Source of the DNA: Endothia cerciana
Lineage: Eukaryota; Ascomycota; Sordariomycetes; Diaporthales; Cryphonectriaceae
Length of the DNA: 64,000 nt
Reading direction: 5' to 3'
NCBI GenBank assembly: GCA_026119935.1
Contig: JALRMH010000026.1
Coordinates: forward strand, 1-64,000
The translations under genes and the position numbers were made by a program. Below, piece after piece: positions 22,447 through 33,161 of this stretch. The notes under the pieces are model-generated. The model made no database searches and was not told the DNA's origin. It saw only the letters and a list, made by a program, of their open reading frames with translations. How positions within the stretch are numbered: position 1 is the first letter of the stretch; each line of letters starts with the position of its first letter.

Positions 22447-24051
22447 ATGGATTCTGCTTCTTTGATCAAGGTACCCTCCACGGATCTTGCTACCTCCATC
22501 TGACAGGCAATGCTGACGGTATCTTGCCAGGCGCATGACCATGCGAAGGCCGCCTCGGACGCCACTCAGACAGCCAACTCCACCGTAGCCATCAACGAGC
22601 ACGCCCTCGCGGCCGGCGAGTTCTCCAATGCCGCCAAGGTCACTTCCAATATTGAGGCCCTGAGAACCCTCAGGCTCCTCGAGCAGCACCATCAGAAGCT
22701 TTCCGAACTGATCAAGTTCTCCGTCGATCACCCGGCGAAACGTGCCGTTACGGAGAAGGATGTCGCTGAGACCGAGGGGAAGGCTGTCGCGCAGACAGAC
22801 CCTTCTGACACGAAATCAGATCCAGCCTCCAGCCCAACAGCGAAACCGGCTGCAGCGATACCGGGCTTGACACCGCAACGTCGCTACCCTCCATCCCGAG
22901 AACTATCCTCCTCGATCGCCAGTAACCTCGCATCTGCCAGGGGCATCCGGGGCTCGAGACAGCGCGCACAGCCGGCCGCCCCGAGTGTCTCGAACGAACA
23001 AGCTCCCGGAAACCTAGATGTGACAGCCAGGAAGGATGGTTCGAGGACAAGAATGCAGCACATGCTCGATGTGCAGACTGGGAAGCCAAAGCCGAGCTGG
23101 GTTCCTCCTTCAGCACAGCCTTCGACGCAGAGCTCGCGTCCCGCTTCCATTGAGGAGAGGGCAGAAGATGAGCCAATGACGACCTCAACTATCACCGAGG
23201 AGGGCTTCTCCCGTTTCTATAGCACATTTGGCAGCATCATCAACCGGCTCTCAGCGCCTTTGGCTTTTGCTGGTTTGCCCCTAATTACCGAGGAACCAGG
23301 TGCTTCGGAAAGTGCTGCTCCAGAAAGCCCCTCGCAAATGAGGAGCAAGGCCAAGTCCCTCCAGGACCCCACCGATGAGCCGGATCTGTCCAGAATCTAC
23401 TCCAAGGCTGCTCTTCGTGCTGTATATCGCGATGGCCACTCTGGCAACGACTCCTTCTACGTCGTCCCTACGAGCGGCCACACTGTTTCATACGCCAACA
23501 TACTGAACTTCGATCAGAAGGAGAGAAGACGTGCCATGGCTGCCTCCGTGCATGGTGGAACTGCTGACGCGCACGATGACCAAGACGCGGAGGACTTTGT
23601 TGACGCTAGGGAGTCACAGATAACCTTGTCTCCAAGTGCCAAGCGGCGCGTCGGGAAGAGCCAGACAGAGAAAGAGCTTCTCAATGTCATTGAGGAGCTC
23701 AACACCGAGAACCAGAGCCTGAAAGGCATGCTCGACAAGGTTACCAAGCGCTTGCATGCCTTTGAGGCAAGCGCCCAGCATTCTCGGCTTGCCATGGTGG
23801 ACAGTATGCGTCTCGCCCGACCGGGCTCGCCAATGTCGCAGAGCGGAGGCGCGCAGGCAACAGATGAGGTTCTCAGGAGGAGAAATCGCGAGCTGGAAGA
23901 AGAGCTGGCTGCGGCCAGCAAGCAGTTTGAGATCCTCGAGAAGGACAATAAACATCTCAAGCGAACAGTCGACAAGTATCGGGAGAAGTGGGAGGCGCTC
24001 AAGGCCGGGGCGAAAGCTCGAAGGGAGGCTTCTCACTCGGCGGATACTTAA
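22447..24051 (+). CDS. ATG38: MIT-like plus coiled-coil protein, probable Atg38/NRBF2-type PI3K complex I subunit
   Basis: The model is join(22447..22470, 22531..24051), 514 residues. An 8-codon first exon (MDSASLIK) ends at a GTACCC donor, and the 60-nt intron ends in TTGCCAG. The N-terminal ~70 residues, rich in Ala with helical spacing (AHDHAKAASDATQTANS, then LRTLRLLEQHHQKLSELIKF), look like an MIT three-helix domain. The middle is Ser/Pro/Thr-rich and disordered. The C-terminus has two heptad blocks (about 395-440 and 455-500; ELLNVIEELNTENQSLKGML, then RRRNRELEEELAAASKQFE). MIT domain plus C-terminal coiled coil is the layout of Atg38, the dimeric linker of Vps34 PI3-kinase complex I in autophagy. 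The gene is certain. The Atg38 identity rests on architecture and general resemblance, so another MIT coiled-coil protein remains possible. Confidence 0.6.
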
Positions 24052-24403
24052 GGCTTTATTCGCATTGCTGTAGGTGTAAGTAGATGCTTTGCTTCCATAG
24101 TCTGATCGAAATGCTGCTCCCCTCACTTAGGGCGTCCCTGTGACTTTTGAACACTGCGGCCTAATGTACCGCTCAGTCGCATCTGTTTTCCACTCTGTCC
24201 GTCCGTTGTTCAGCCACTGCTCAAAAGTTGTCAGATTAATATGCGATGCACCTGTTTGGAGTTCACTCCAGTGTTGTTTTACCTGTCGGTCTGCCAACAT
24301 TCGATTGTTTCCCACCTTAGCTCTCAACTCATCATTTATAAGGCTTAACACTGCCAAAGCATTCTCGGAGCATCTGAGGCCCACCTCGTTGACATCGCCG
24401 ACG
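24052..24403. other. Intergenic spacer
   Basis: This 352-bp spacer lies between two same-strand genes. It should contain the 3' UTR of the Atg38-like gene and the promoter of the next gene. Nothing specific is recognised. Confidence 0.5.
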
Positions 24404-26009
24404 ATGAATCCATTTCTGTCGTCTCAGTCGGCGCATGCTGCGCGAAGCCCCTTTCCCTTTCCCTCTGCCGTCCCCGTCACGGGCGAGCTGACACCTGACG
24501 CGATCGAGCGAATGGCCCGCATCAACGAGGGGTTGAAGGAGCTGTTCGTCGCGCCTGCATCCACCGCCTCCCCGTGGCTTCCCCACTGACGATGCCCCTT
24601 TCCACAGCACACTCAACAAGGCCAAAACATGGGACGAGAAGTTCGGCACGGCCTGGAACACAGCCATCCTGAAGCTGGTCTACAACACCTACCACGCGCG
24701 CCTCTCCAGGCTCTCCGAGCAGTACCGACCCCTCGACACCTACGAGATCCGACTCGTCTTCCAGAAGGGCGTCAACGACTTCCCCGAACCTGTGCGGCAC
24801 TGCTGCAACCATCTCGTCGGCCTGATCCACGAGCTGTGGGAGGCCGGCGTCTTCCACTGGGACGAGTGTCGCGAGATCGTGCTGGGGAGCACGCGTCCAG
24901 CCGAAGACAACATGGGGAAGGGGAAGAAAACCAAGCGCAAGCAGAAAGCGTCGCAGAAGCAGCGGCAACAGGCCTGCAATGCGAACAAGGGCCAACAGAC
25001 TCTGGGTGCAAGAAAGAGTCGCCCAAAGCGACGTGACCTCGATGAGGTCGCTCGTGTCGACGAGGAACCCCAACGACTTGACTATGGCAGTGATCACCTA
25101 CCCGCTCGAACCTTCAACCCGTCGACCGTGAAAGATCGCGAGCTTGGCGACGAAGACCTGACACTGTTGGACCTGTCGCCAATCAAGGAGCATGATGACA
25201 ACAAAGTGAGCAGCGAGGAAAGTGACGCGCTTGTTGAGGATGGTGTCCCGGCCTATGGCGTTGATATATTTCTTGCGGCCTCGAAGCGTGACAGGCGAGA
25301 TCGCCCGCCGCCCGTGAACGTCTTCAACACAACACGGCCGCAGAAAAGCCTCTTGGATATCTACGCCGAGCACCCAGATATGAAGCTGTCTGGGATCGAC
25401 GAGGAGACGCTGGAGATGGCAGGCCGGGCGGCCAAGCAGGTCGCGTTCGAAGCCACCCACGACTTCCTGCAGAAGTGCATCCCGGCAGCTGAGAGGCCCA
25501 AGGTTTGGACCCAGATCCTGGATAAGACTGATGAGCACTCAGGTGAGGCCGTCACTTGCATTCCCGTCCCAGACGGCGTTCTCGATTTCAAAAACGGCAC
25601 ACGTTACCTCCACCAACTCATGTCCGACTGCATCACCACCCTCTCCACATGCTTCACAACCACGAACGCAATATCACTCAGGCTTGTCTTCGATAGGTGC
25701 ATCACCCTCTGCGACGCTATCGATGACGACAAGCGCAGAGTCCGTCTTGAGAAGGCCCTGCATGCCCTCGACTGGTTGGGTCTTGGGTTAGATGTTAAGA
25801 CCATCCACGTGTATCGCAGCATGAACGAGGAGCTGGTCTCCATCGACGCGCGGTTCTGTATGAAGCATGGCAAGGACGTAGCTGACGAGCGAAGTCGGCT
25901 TGAGAGTGACCTGCTGGAGAAGTACAAGGCATCATGGGAGGCTCTGAAGGCGCCGTTCAAGCAGGGCTTCCTGGAGAGCTTGCAGAGGCTGATGCTGCCA
26001 GTGGATTGA
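24404..26009 (+). CDS. Hypothetical protein with basic NLS-like cluster
   Basis: Exon 1 starts MNPFLSSQSAHAARSPF at 24404. A stop follows in that frame at 24587, while the main frame (24608-26009) opens after the acceptor CCACAG at 24607. Two phase-matching donors exist: GTGGCT at 24574 (34-nt intron, unusually short, good CTGAC branch site, 523 residues) and GTTCGT at 24544 (64-nt intron, 513 residues). The protein has an N-terminal helical domain (KTWDEKFGTAWNTAILKLVY), a Lys/Arg/Gln cluster about residues 155-180 (GKGKKTKRKQKASQKQRQQ, a likely NLS or RNA-binding patch), an acidic middle and a helical C-terminal region of about 250 residues with regular leucines. There is no TM segment or signal peptide. 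I do not recognise the family. Confidence 0.75.
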
Positions 26010-26413
26010 GCTCTGGCTGGATGCTTGGTTGTATCACCACCAACGTGAGGGGTCTAGATATTATTACCCGACTGTGTAAGTTAGACCATGGTTGCATCAA
26101 GCCTTCTTCAAGCGATAGTGCGGATTCTTTGGTCCAGTAGATGTAATGGGGGGCGAAAAGGTAGGGAGAGGGACAGGAAAGCGGTCTCGTCATAGCAGGA
26201 TGCCAAAACAAATCCTCAAGTTTTATGTAAATATCCTACAATCTACTGTTTCTGAACCTGTCCCCCATCCAAATGTCCATTGGCACAGTCCTGGTCCAGA
26301 ACCAGCCTCGCTCATATGGAACCTCAAGAGGCGGGTCTCAGCCCGTGCAGAGAAAGAGAAAAGTAGAACGAAGGGGAGAGAAAGAAAAAGAAAAGAAAGG
26401 GAAAAAAAGATGT
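26010..26413. other. Intergenic spacer with purine-rich stretch
   Basis: It holds the 3' UTR of the upstream gene, then a purine-rich run (about 26348-26410) next to the tRNA 3' end. The A-run at 26403-26409 is the tRNA's poly-T terminator on the minus strand. Confidence 0.6.
26403..26409 (-). terminator. RNA polymerase III T-run terminator of tRNA gene
   Basis: On the minus strand the tRNA 3' end (26414) is followed after four bases by a run of seven T. This is the canonical Pol III termination signal and supports the tRNA gene being a real transcription unit. Confidence 0.75.
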
Positions 26414-26522
26414 TGCACGCGCCCGGAATTGAACCGGGGTACACCTAAACGTACTCAACGGCCAGGTAGTCCTAGGCACCGAAATTCTGAATAGGCATGC
26501 CAACCAACTGCACCACACGCGC
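26414..26522 (-). tRNA. Intron-containing tRNA gene, anticodon uncertain (CAG possible)
   Basis: The minus strand shows a box A (TGGTGCAGTTGG), a box B (GGTTCAATTCC), and a 7-bp acceptor stem (GCGCGTG with CGCGTGC, two G:U pairs) ending in a discriminator A. The T-arm is perfect (CCCGG, TTCAATT, CCGGG), and a T7 terminator follows. An anticodon arm GCCTA-TTCAGAA pairs with TAGGT further on, implying an intron of about 37 nt after the anticodon loop. The intron contains CCTGG, which could pair with the CAG anticodon as in normal tRNA introns. A CAG anticodon means Leu, but the long variable arm of tRNA-Leu is not obvious and D-arm spacing is one base off, so isotype is uncertain. Confidence 0.75.
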
Positions 26523-27781
26523 CGGGTTTTTGGTAAACTCAACCGTCTTGTCTGAACTCATAAGGGTGCTGCCGCTGTGCTTTCACCCGCCCATGCTTGG
26601 GTGATGCTGCCCCCCCTGGAGGGAGAAGGGGTGGTGGTACAGCAAGGGCTTTTGTCGTAGGTTTTTTTCTCCTTCTTTGCAGTGCTCCCGGCCCAGTGCT
26701 GGATCTGGCGCTCGGCGTGATGGAGAAGGTCCGTTTTTTCTTCCTTGCGTTGTGGCCCCCGTCGCCTGTGACCGACCTGTGCGTCTTTTCGTGACCACGA
26801 TGTTGGTACCTCACGAGGACCTGCGCGAGGAGGAGACCAGCTCAGGGTGCCACCTTTTGGATTTGTGGTCCATTATTGGATGAGGGCCACAGTTCTATCG
26901 GGCGCGGGATGCCCACTCCGAGATGGATTCGTACGGGCATTCATATCACGGCCTCCGCAAGTGTAATAACGTCTCGACAGCGGCGCCACCTCCCCCCCCC
27001 CCCGGTCCTCCGATCGTAACCCCAACATCTCCCGCTGACATATCCCTCCCTACACTCGTCACTGAACGGCGAAGCTGCACCCTCTGGTGCTTGAGGAACG
27101 GCAGCAGTCTCCTCGCCCGGCCGCTTGTATCCGCGGACAGATCGGCGGGTGGTCGCTTGGGCCCCGCGCGGGCGGCCTTCCAGGTCCGACCGGTGTCATC
27201 TCGTTCACGGGGCAGGGCGCTCGTGGATCGAGGATCGGCTGGTCACCTCTTGGGAGAGGTTCGAGGAGCTGCTGGTCGGCCCCTGTTCCCGAGTTCCCGG
27301 AGCTCGCGCCTCGCAGGCCGATCCTGGCGATGTAGTCGTCACGTCCAGGGGCCCGTCATCGAACCACCCCCTCCCCCCGGCGGGTTTGGTGAGTTCTCGT
27401 TGTTGGTCTTTCCGCTCTCAGCACTGTGTGTAAGTGTCGATCCTGCTGTCGGTCATCATCCTGTTCTCCGGTACCGTCGATCCAGTGCCGTAGACTCTTG
27501 TGTATAGCTCGGCTTAAGAATGAGAGCTCAGTGTGTTTTTGACTTTTGTGAAGGGGTATTGAATTGAATGATGAGAAGCTTTGCTCAATATTTGAGGGAA
27601 AAAGTATTTTTATCATGTGTAATAAAAAAGCTGTAACACGCTGGTATGAGATGAAGCTTCCGTAGGTATCCCATCCATCTCGTCATCGTCTCGGGCCGTC
27701 TTGGTTCAGACCAAATATCCCACATAAGACACATCTGACCGTCACAGGACGGTCAGTGCTGAGAATTAATCCACCTCCGTA
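26523..27781. other. Intergenic region
   Basis: This is a 1.26-kb region with a long C-run near 26993-27002. Small frames overlap on both strands without recognisable motifs. I see no gene. Confidence 0.5.
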
Positions 27782-28763
27782 CTAGCTAGTGACGAGGATG
27801 CCAGCATGGCACTCCGTGCCGATGTTGGGCGTGACCGGGGCCGCGGTCTGCGTAGGTTTCAAGTAACAGTTTCCCGGCGCGCCTCCCGTGAGGGCAGCCG
27901 TCTCGTTCGTCCATAGAGGGATGAAGCTCACGGCCCCGCAGGTCGTGTTGGTGTTGTTTCCGAACATCGAAGGTGTGTAATGCGAGTAGGCGGCGCAGGC
28001 GTCCATACAGGTATTCAGGTCCGCCGTGAAAAGGCTCATGAGCGGACTGCCATCGGTGTCCTTGTTGCAATTTATCGTAAAGGAGTAGTCGCCAATCACT
28101 ATATCACAGGGGTTTAGTCAACACTTTCTTCATCAGCGGGCCTGATGTGGGAGGCTTTGGCTTACATGAGAAGGCGCTGTATGTCGTCCCGGTGACCCCA
28201 TCAGGGTTTTCAGAACAGTTATCGTCCAGTGCCGCAAAAGACGTGCTTGTGGACGCAGATGACGCAGAAGTAGCGCTTGTTGAGGACTTCAAGGTGGCCG
28301 TCCCCGTCGCCAGAGCCGCCACGAGCGAGGCATTCAGTCGGTTCACTTGATCCTGCGCGGAGTTCGCCCTAGAGGCCTCAACGCCCGTCCCCGCCGCGAG
28401 CCCAATGACTGCCGCCGCAAGAAGCGCGATGATGGCGCTGAGGATGAATACAAGGGCCGTACATCCGCATATCGTGCACCCTCCTCTCCTCTTCTCGAGG
28501 CCGCCGGCGTCACTCGGTGCTGCTCCGACTACGTCTGCGTGATATGCCTGCGGTGAGCCCTGGTGGCTCCCGGGATAGGTAGAATTAGGCGCGCTTTGTG
28601 AGAGGTAGGAGACATATGAGCCCTCTGGTTTGGGCGGTGGTGCAGGCGGGTGCTGAGGGTAGTGACTGTACTGGTGTTGCTGCTGGCCGGCGAGCGCCTC
28701 TGGGTAATTTTGGTTGACCAACTCGGGAGCCTGCTGGGCGTGGTGATCTGCCTTTGGGTCCAT
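27782..28763 (-). CDS. Single-pass membrane protein with Cys-containing ectodomain, function unknown
   Basis: The model is complement(join(27782..28098, 28166..28763)), 304 residues. The 67-nt intron has a GTAAGC donor and an ATATAG acceptor. Residues 1-90 are Gln/Pro/Tyr/Ser-rich (cytosolic by the positive-inside rule, with EKRRGG just before the membrane). CTICGC precedes one TM helix (about 102-125, ALVFILSAIIALLAAAVIGLA). Then come a short helical stalk, a Ser/Thr-rich linker and a 100-residue domain with several Cys (DDNCSENPDG, INCNKD, NTCMDACAAYSHY, TTCGAVSF, GNCYLKP) and NxT sites. This is the usual layout of fungal type II surface proteins with a PAN/apple-like lumenal or extracellular domain. 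An alternative start uses ATG 28880 or 28883 with donor GTGAGT and a 117-nt intron (28752-28868), replacing MDPK by M(M)SNQ. The family is not firmly identified. Confidence 0.7.
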
Positions 28764-30340
28764 TCTCGTCAGCACGAGGCTACATACTTCGGGCAGTGTT
28801 GTAAGGAGGTAAAGAGCAGAGGAAATGTCAAGTGGTGCTCCACCCGAGATCAGAAGAATGAGACTCACCTGGTTCGACATCATGTAAGCGCAACTCTAGC
28901 AGTTATTTACAGACGTCCTCGCCGACATACGGCCGGCGGGAAATTGGTAGGACCGCAGGAGTTCTAATGATCCTTCGTGCGATGAATGCCGCTACGAGGA
29001 GGAGGGAAAGGCAGTCGAGACTCGACGATTAGACATGTCAGCTCAGAACGCAGCCTGCGTGCCGTTTGTGCCTAGCTTATATGGCACTGGTCGAGCTCCG
29101 CCCTTTTTCAGCTCGGGGCTTGTTGTCATCAGGCGAATAAATTCCCATTCCCACTACTATGGATACTGATGTCCTCAGGGCCAGTCGAATCTCTTCCCTC
29201 CCCCAAGTCTGCCCTGCAGGTTTCGGGGTGCCAGACTAGTTTGATTAGCAGTCTTAGCCCTGCAGGTGGATGGTTATCCTGTCAGCACTTGTTCTCCCAG
29301 GGTGTTCCTACCGCTACCACACCACGAGGCTGAGCTGAGAATGCCGGGATCTCTGGGGCGCCGGCGTCGTGATCATGTAATCGACGGCATTCTTTGGGGG
29401 CCACAGAAGCCCAGGCGCATGCAAGCGCATGAGAAGGATCACTTAGTGTTGTCTCACGGGCCAAATTGGATGTGTGAAACGCCAGCCAGTACCTCGCGAT
29501 GTCGAGGATTGAACGCACCGCGGGGGGCTTGATCCGTTCAGCTAGGCCCTGTTCAGCATAACATGGAGCCCCCAGCCCACGGAGGGCCTAGGCTTAGCGT
29601 GGTGGGAAGAATACGACCGTGGGGTGCCAAAGCAGACCGATGGCCAAAGCTGCATACCAGGCACGCCTGCGCTGGACACGGCGAGGTAGCAGGGGGGCCA
29701 GCGTTGTGAGGTTTCGCCGCAAAGCGTTTGGGCGGTGGGAGATATCACAGAGTAAGTAGGCCAGGCCAAGCTCTGTCGACCCCAGTGCGATAAGCCCAGT
29801 GAACAAGCTTCGCGGGTTGACACGGTCCCCCTGGCATCGTCCCCCATGTGGCTGTCCCCAACCCTTCCTTGTCCTTGCAAGGACCTTGGTTGTTTGACAT
29901 CCTCGACAAGACCCAGCACTATAGTATCTCGGTAGGTGCCTGATCGGATCTTCGAAGTGGCGAGCGCAGCAGCTCAGCTTCCGGATGGCCGCGTAGAATG
30001 ACACTAGCCCGCCCTGATTACATAGCTTGGATTGCGAAACGCGGTGGTATGGTGATGGGTAAGGACACCGCTGAAGACGAGGAAAGGGGAGCAGCGCCGA
30101 GACCCATCGACGAGTTTAAGGAAGATTGGCGAGATGAGGTTGCTGCACGAAGGGCCGGGATGCTCCGGAGCCGAGGCAGGGTGGCAGGGCCCGAGCTTCC
30201 TCACCCTACTGAGTACTCCGTGCCAACAGCGCGGCAGTTCCGCTCAGTGGGCCGTGCATCCCTGGATCAACCTTCCGAAGCTTTGCAGGCCGCCTTGAAC
30301 TGTGAACAACCCGCACGCAGTTCGCGTCCGGAAAACCAAG
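28764..30340. other. Divergent intergenic region with a 118-codon frame before DCS1
   Basis: This is about 1.6 kb between the divergent membrane-protein gene and DCS1. An ATG-initiated frame at 29998-30354 encodes 118 hydrophilic residues and overlaps the DCS1 start by 14 bases. It could be a long uORF in the DCS1 leader or chance. A box-B-like GTTCAATCC near 29505 (minus) does not fold as a tRNA. Confidence 0.4.
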
Positions 30341-31394
30341 ATGTCGAGACCTGAGGAGCTGGTGCCGAGGTTCAAGCTCGAGCGGCTGCTCAACCAGGGT
30401 GCGTCCGATCCATATGCACAACACCGCGCCGCTTTCCCAAACGCATCGGGCTGACCCTTGACACAATACAGACCAGGCAGGACGGAGGGCCTCGCTATGC
30501 GGCACCATCGACGGGCAGCCTGCGCTGCTGGTTCTGGAGCGCGCCCCGTTTCCCAGCTCCAGTGACTATCTAGGCTCCGTAGCAGGCAGCCTCCGGACGC
30601 TCAAGAACCTCGGCGCGAATGACATCTACCACTGGTACATGGCCAGCAGTGGTGCGATTGACCATCCGGGCAGTGACGAGTTCGCCGATCTCAAGATCAA
30701 CCTGATCTACCCTTGCGCAGAGCAACACATCAAGAAGTACAGCAAGCAGGGTGTGCGCTTCGTGACCGAGACGCCAGAGATATATCGCGAGAGGATTCGG
30801 CCGCACATGCAGGCCAAACGCGATCAAGGTCGGCTGAATTGGGTGTACAACATTATCGAAGGGCGTAAAGAGGTGGAAGATGTGATATACAGGACGGCCC
30901 TCGGCCAGGCTGGCGAGGACGGGTTCCTCCTCCTGCCGGACCTGAATTGGGACCGCAAGACGATCGAGGCCCTCCACCTGCTAGGCATCGTGGAGCGCCG
31001 GGACATCTGGAGCCTGAGAGACCTCAAGGTCAAGCACCTTCCCTGGCTCGAACATATGAAGACCAAGTTCGTCGAGGCCACTGTAAAAGTATACCCAGGC
31101 ATCGAGCCCGACCAGCTCAAGCTGTATGTGCACTACCAGCCCACGTATTATCACTTTCACATCCACATTGTCCACGTGGCCCTCGAGGCAGGGACGACGC
31201 AGGCGACGGGCAAGGCGATCGGGTTAGAGAGCATTATCGAGCATCTGAGGAGCATGGGCGGGGATCAGGAGAAGGGCATGGACTCGGTATCGTTAAGCTA
31301 TACGCTCGGCGAGGCTAGCGAGCTGTGGACCGAGGTGTTCGAACCACTCAGGAAGAGCGGTACTGCTTCTCAATCTCAAGAACCAGGTCGTTGA
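30341..31394 (+). CDS. DCS1: Scavenger m7GpppX diphosphatase (DcpS/Dcs1)
   Basis: Dcs1/DcpS hydrolyses the residual cap (m7GpppN) left after 3'-to-5' mRNA decay by the exosome. The model is join(30341..30398, 30472..31394), 326 residues. The 73-nt intron (GTGCGT..ATACAG) splices LLNQ to DQAGRRASLCGTIDG in frame. The N-terminal swapped-dimer half is followed by the HIT-type half, with DLNWD, the linker PWLEHMK and the catalytic triad motif HFHIHIVHV (about residues 246-254), which matches the HxHxHxx core of the HIT superfamily. Length matches fungal DcpS (300-350). Its last 47 coding bases overlap, in antisense, the coding end of the GILT-like gene. Confidence 0.93.
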
Positions 31395-32269
31395 CCCCTG
31401 GCCCCCTGGGACAGTCCGACCACTCTCCGTCATCCCTGATGCAGTAGATTTCTTCATTCACCCGTACCGTGCAGCTCTTGGTGACGCCGGCCTAGAATCG
31501 ACTCGTCAGAGATGCCCTGCAGTCATGGTGTTGGTGGGGTACACTACCTCTGCACTCCTCTGAATGCTGCCCCTCAGCATGTCCACACCAAGCGCACCAT
31601 CATCCTGGCTTGCGCAGTCGCTCAGCTTCTCGAAGTCGATGGCGTGCTCGAGTGCGCAGTCCTCTATCAGGCCCCTCTGAGGTATGTCCTGGTAGTCCTT
31701 GATCATGCACATCGAGAAGCCCAGGTATATCTTGGGGTCGGGATACAGGGAGGCGGCGCAGAGGAGCATGATGTTCCCAAGGCCTATCCGGGGAGGGCGG
31801 GCCGGTCTTGTTAGTTTCCAAACACCTAGAGCTCTTGCTCCGGACGGGTCGGCAACGTACATTCTTCGGGCCCATGCTTGCATTCCACCCCATCGTTGGC
31901 CGTCGGCGTCCCGATGAACGACAGGGTGAAGTTGACCTTGTCGAAGACGCGCTGCATGGTGGGGAGGACCATCATCCTGAGACAGTCCTTGGCATCTGGG
32001 CATTTGGACATGATGTGGGCCTCGAACGGGACGAGGGCGCTGGTGCTCGCGGTCGTCTCCTGGGCTTCCGGGTGGTGCACCGGGGCGAGCCTCGCAACCT
32101 GGGGGAAGATGCCGAACGGCGTGACTGGTCCCATGTAGTAATAGAAGCACAGAACCACGAGGGTCATGGTCAGGAGGGGCTGGAACCTCCGCGCAGGCCG
32201 GGAGTAAGGCCTCATCGTTGCGTGCGCCGGCCTTCCGAGCTTCTCGTACCTGGCGAGATTCTCGTCCAT
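31348..32269 (-). CDS. GILT-like thiol reductase, membrane-anchored
   Basis: GILT proteins are thioredoxin-fold oxidoreductases of the lumenal and secretory compartments that reduce disulfides. The model is complement(join(31348..31491, 31548..31783, 31861..32269)), 262 residues. The second exon join creates the signature C130-KHG-x2-EC-x2-N-x4-C145 (CKHGPEECLGNIMLLC) exactly, which confirms the 77-nt intron. The last exon adds GVTKSC and DDGEWSDC. Residues about 31-50 form one TM or signal-anchor helix (PLLTMTLVVLCFYYY). The redox pair is C90 and C96 in KCPDAKDC, spaced Cx5C rather than the classical CxxC, as I recall for other fungal members. The third-exon junction (donor GTAGTG) is weaker, but the encoded tail fits the family. 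Confidence 0.85.
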
Positions 32270-32301
32270 AGCGCGGGGCGTTCCTTGCGTTGAGAGGATT
32301 G

Positions 32302-32346
<45 letters not shown>

Positions 32347-33161
32347 ACAGGGAAGTCGTCAAGGGGGAGGTGTCGTGTCTTGAGGATGCGTCTGCGTCTG
32401 CGACAACAGCATCATCCTGCGGGCGGGGACGTGTAGTGCGGCTCCGGGACGGGCACCGCAGCCCACTGCAGTGTTGTTGTCGCTGGAGCGGCACGGCAGG
32501 AGAGGGGCGACGCCACCCCTGTCCAGACCCTGCCCAATCACTCCAACGAGTATGAGTTGCGCCATGTGCCCTGTAGTAACGTTTATTTTGGGCCCCTTCT
32601 CCGGCTGTGATTAGATACATAGTACATAGTTGTATGGTGCACAGCCTGTTCATGAAGGTTACGTTTTGGTCTGACGGTCCCGCCTCTCCTGCTCCGTACC
32701 TACGTTACAGTTGGAGGAGCCCAGCGGAGTCCCTCTCCTGCCGCTGCCCGTCCGCCCACGCGGCGTTATTTAGGGCCCAAGGTGATTATTGCTGCGTACT
32801 GTATTCCCCATCTGCTGTGGCTTGGCCTGGCTTATCGATTGTGGGGAGGGGGAAAGCAGGTCACCACTGAGGAGCCTTGGAACTTCAAGTCACTCATTTC
32901 CTCTTTCAATTGGTTAGTCACAGGTTCCCTCAGGCGAAGACGAGGACGAATACCCTCTCACCCACAGGGAATCTATAAAATTTTAATTTTTTTTTGTTTC
33001 CCTTTTGAGCATAACGAGGGCTACATCTTTCCGGGCATACCAACACCGATGTCTCCTCAGTCCTGTTCATGTTGAGGAGGACATATCTCCCCTTCGAGCC
33101 GGTTCATCAACTATGAGAACAGATCTCCAACCCCGTACAACCGCTGTGCACACTCTCCGAT
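32270..33161. promoter_or_regulatory. Divergent promoter region GILT-like / sugar kinase
   Basis: This is 0.9 kb between two divergent start codons. It contains the (GT)19 microsatellite and an AT-rich stretch around 32978-33000. No specific binding site is recognised. Confidence 0.5.
32304..32341 (+). repeat. (GT)19 dinucleotide microsatellite
   Basis: An uninterrupted GT repeat of about 38 bp starts 35 bp upstream of the GILT-like start codon, in its probable 5' UTR. It may form Z-DNA and is likely polymorphic between strains. Confidence 0.95.

Noticed and set aside
29480..29560. tRNA-like A and B boxes (minus strand)
   Set aside because: GTTCAATCC and TAGCTGAACGG are present but no acceptor or T-stem pairs form and there is no T-run terminator.
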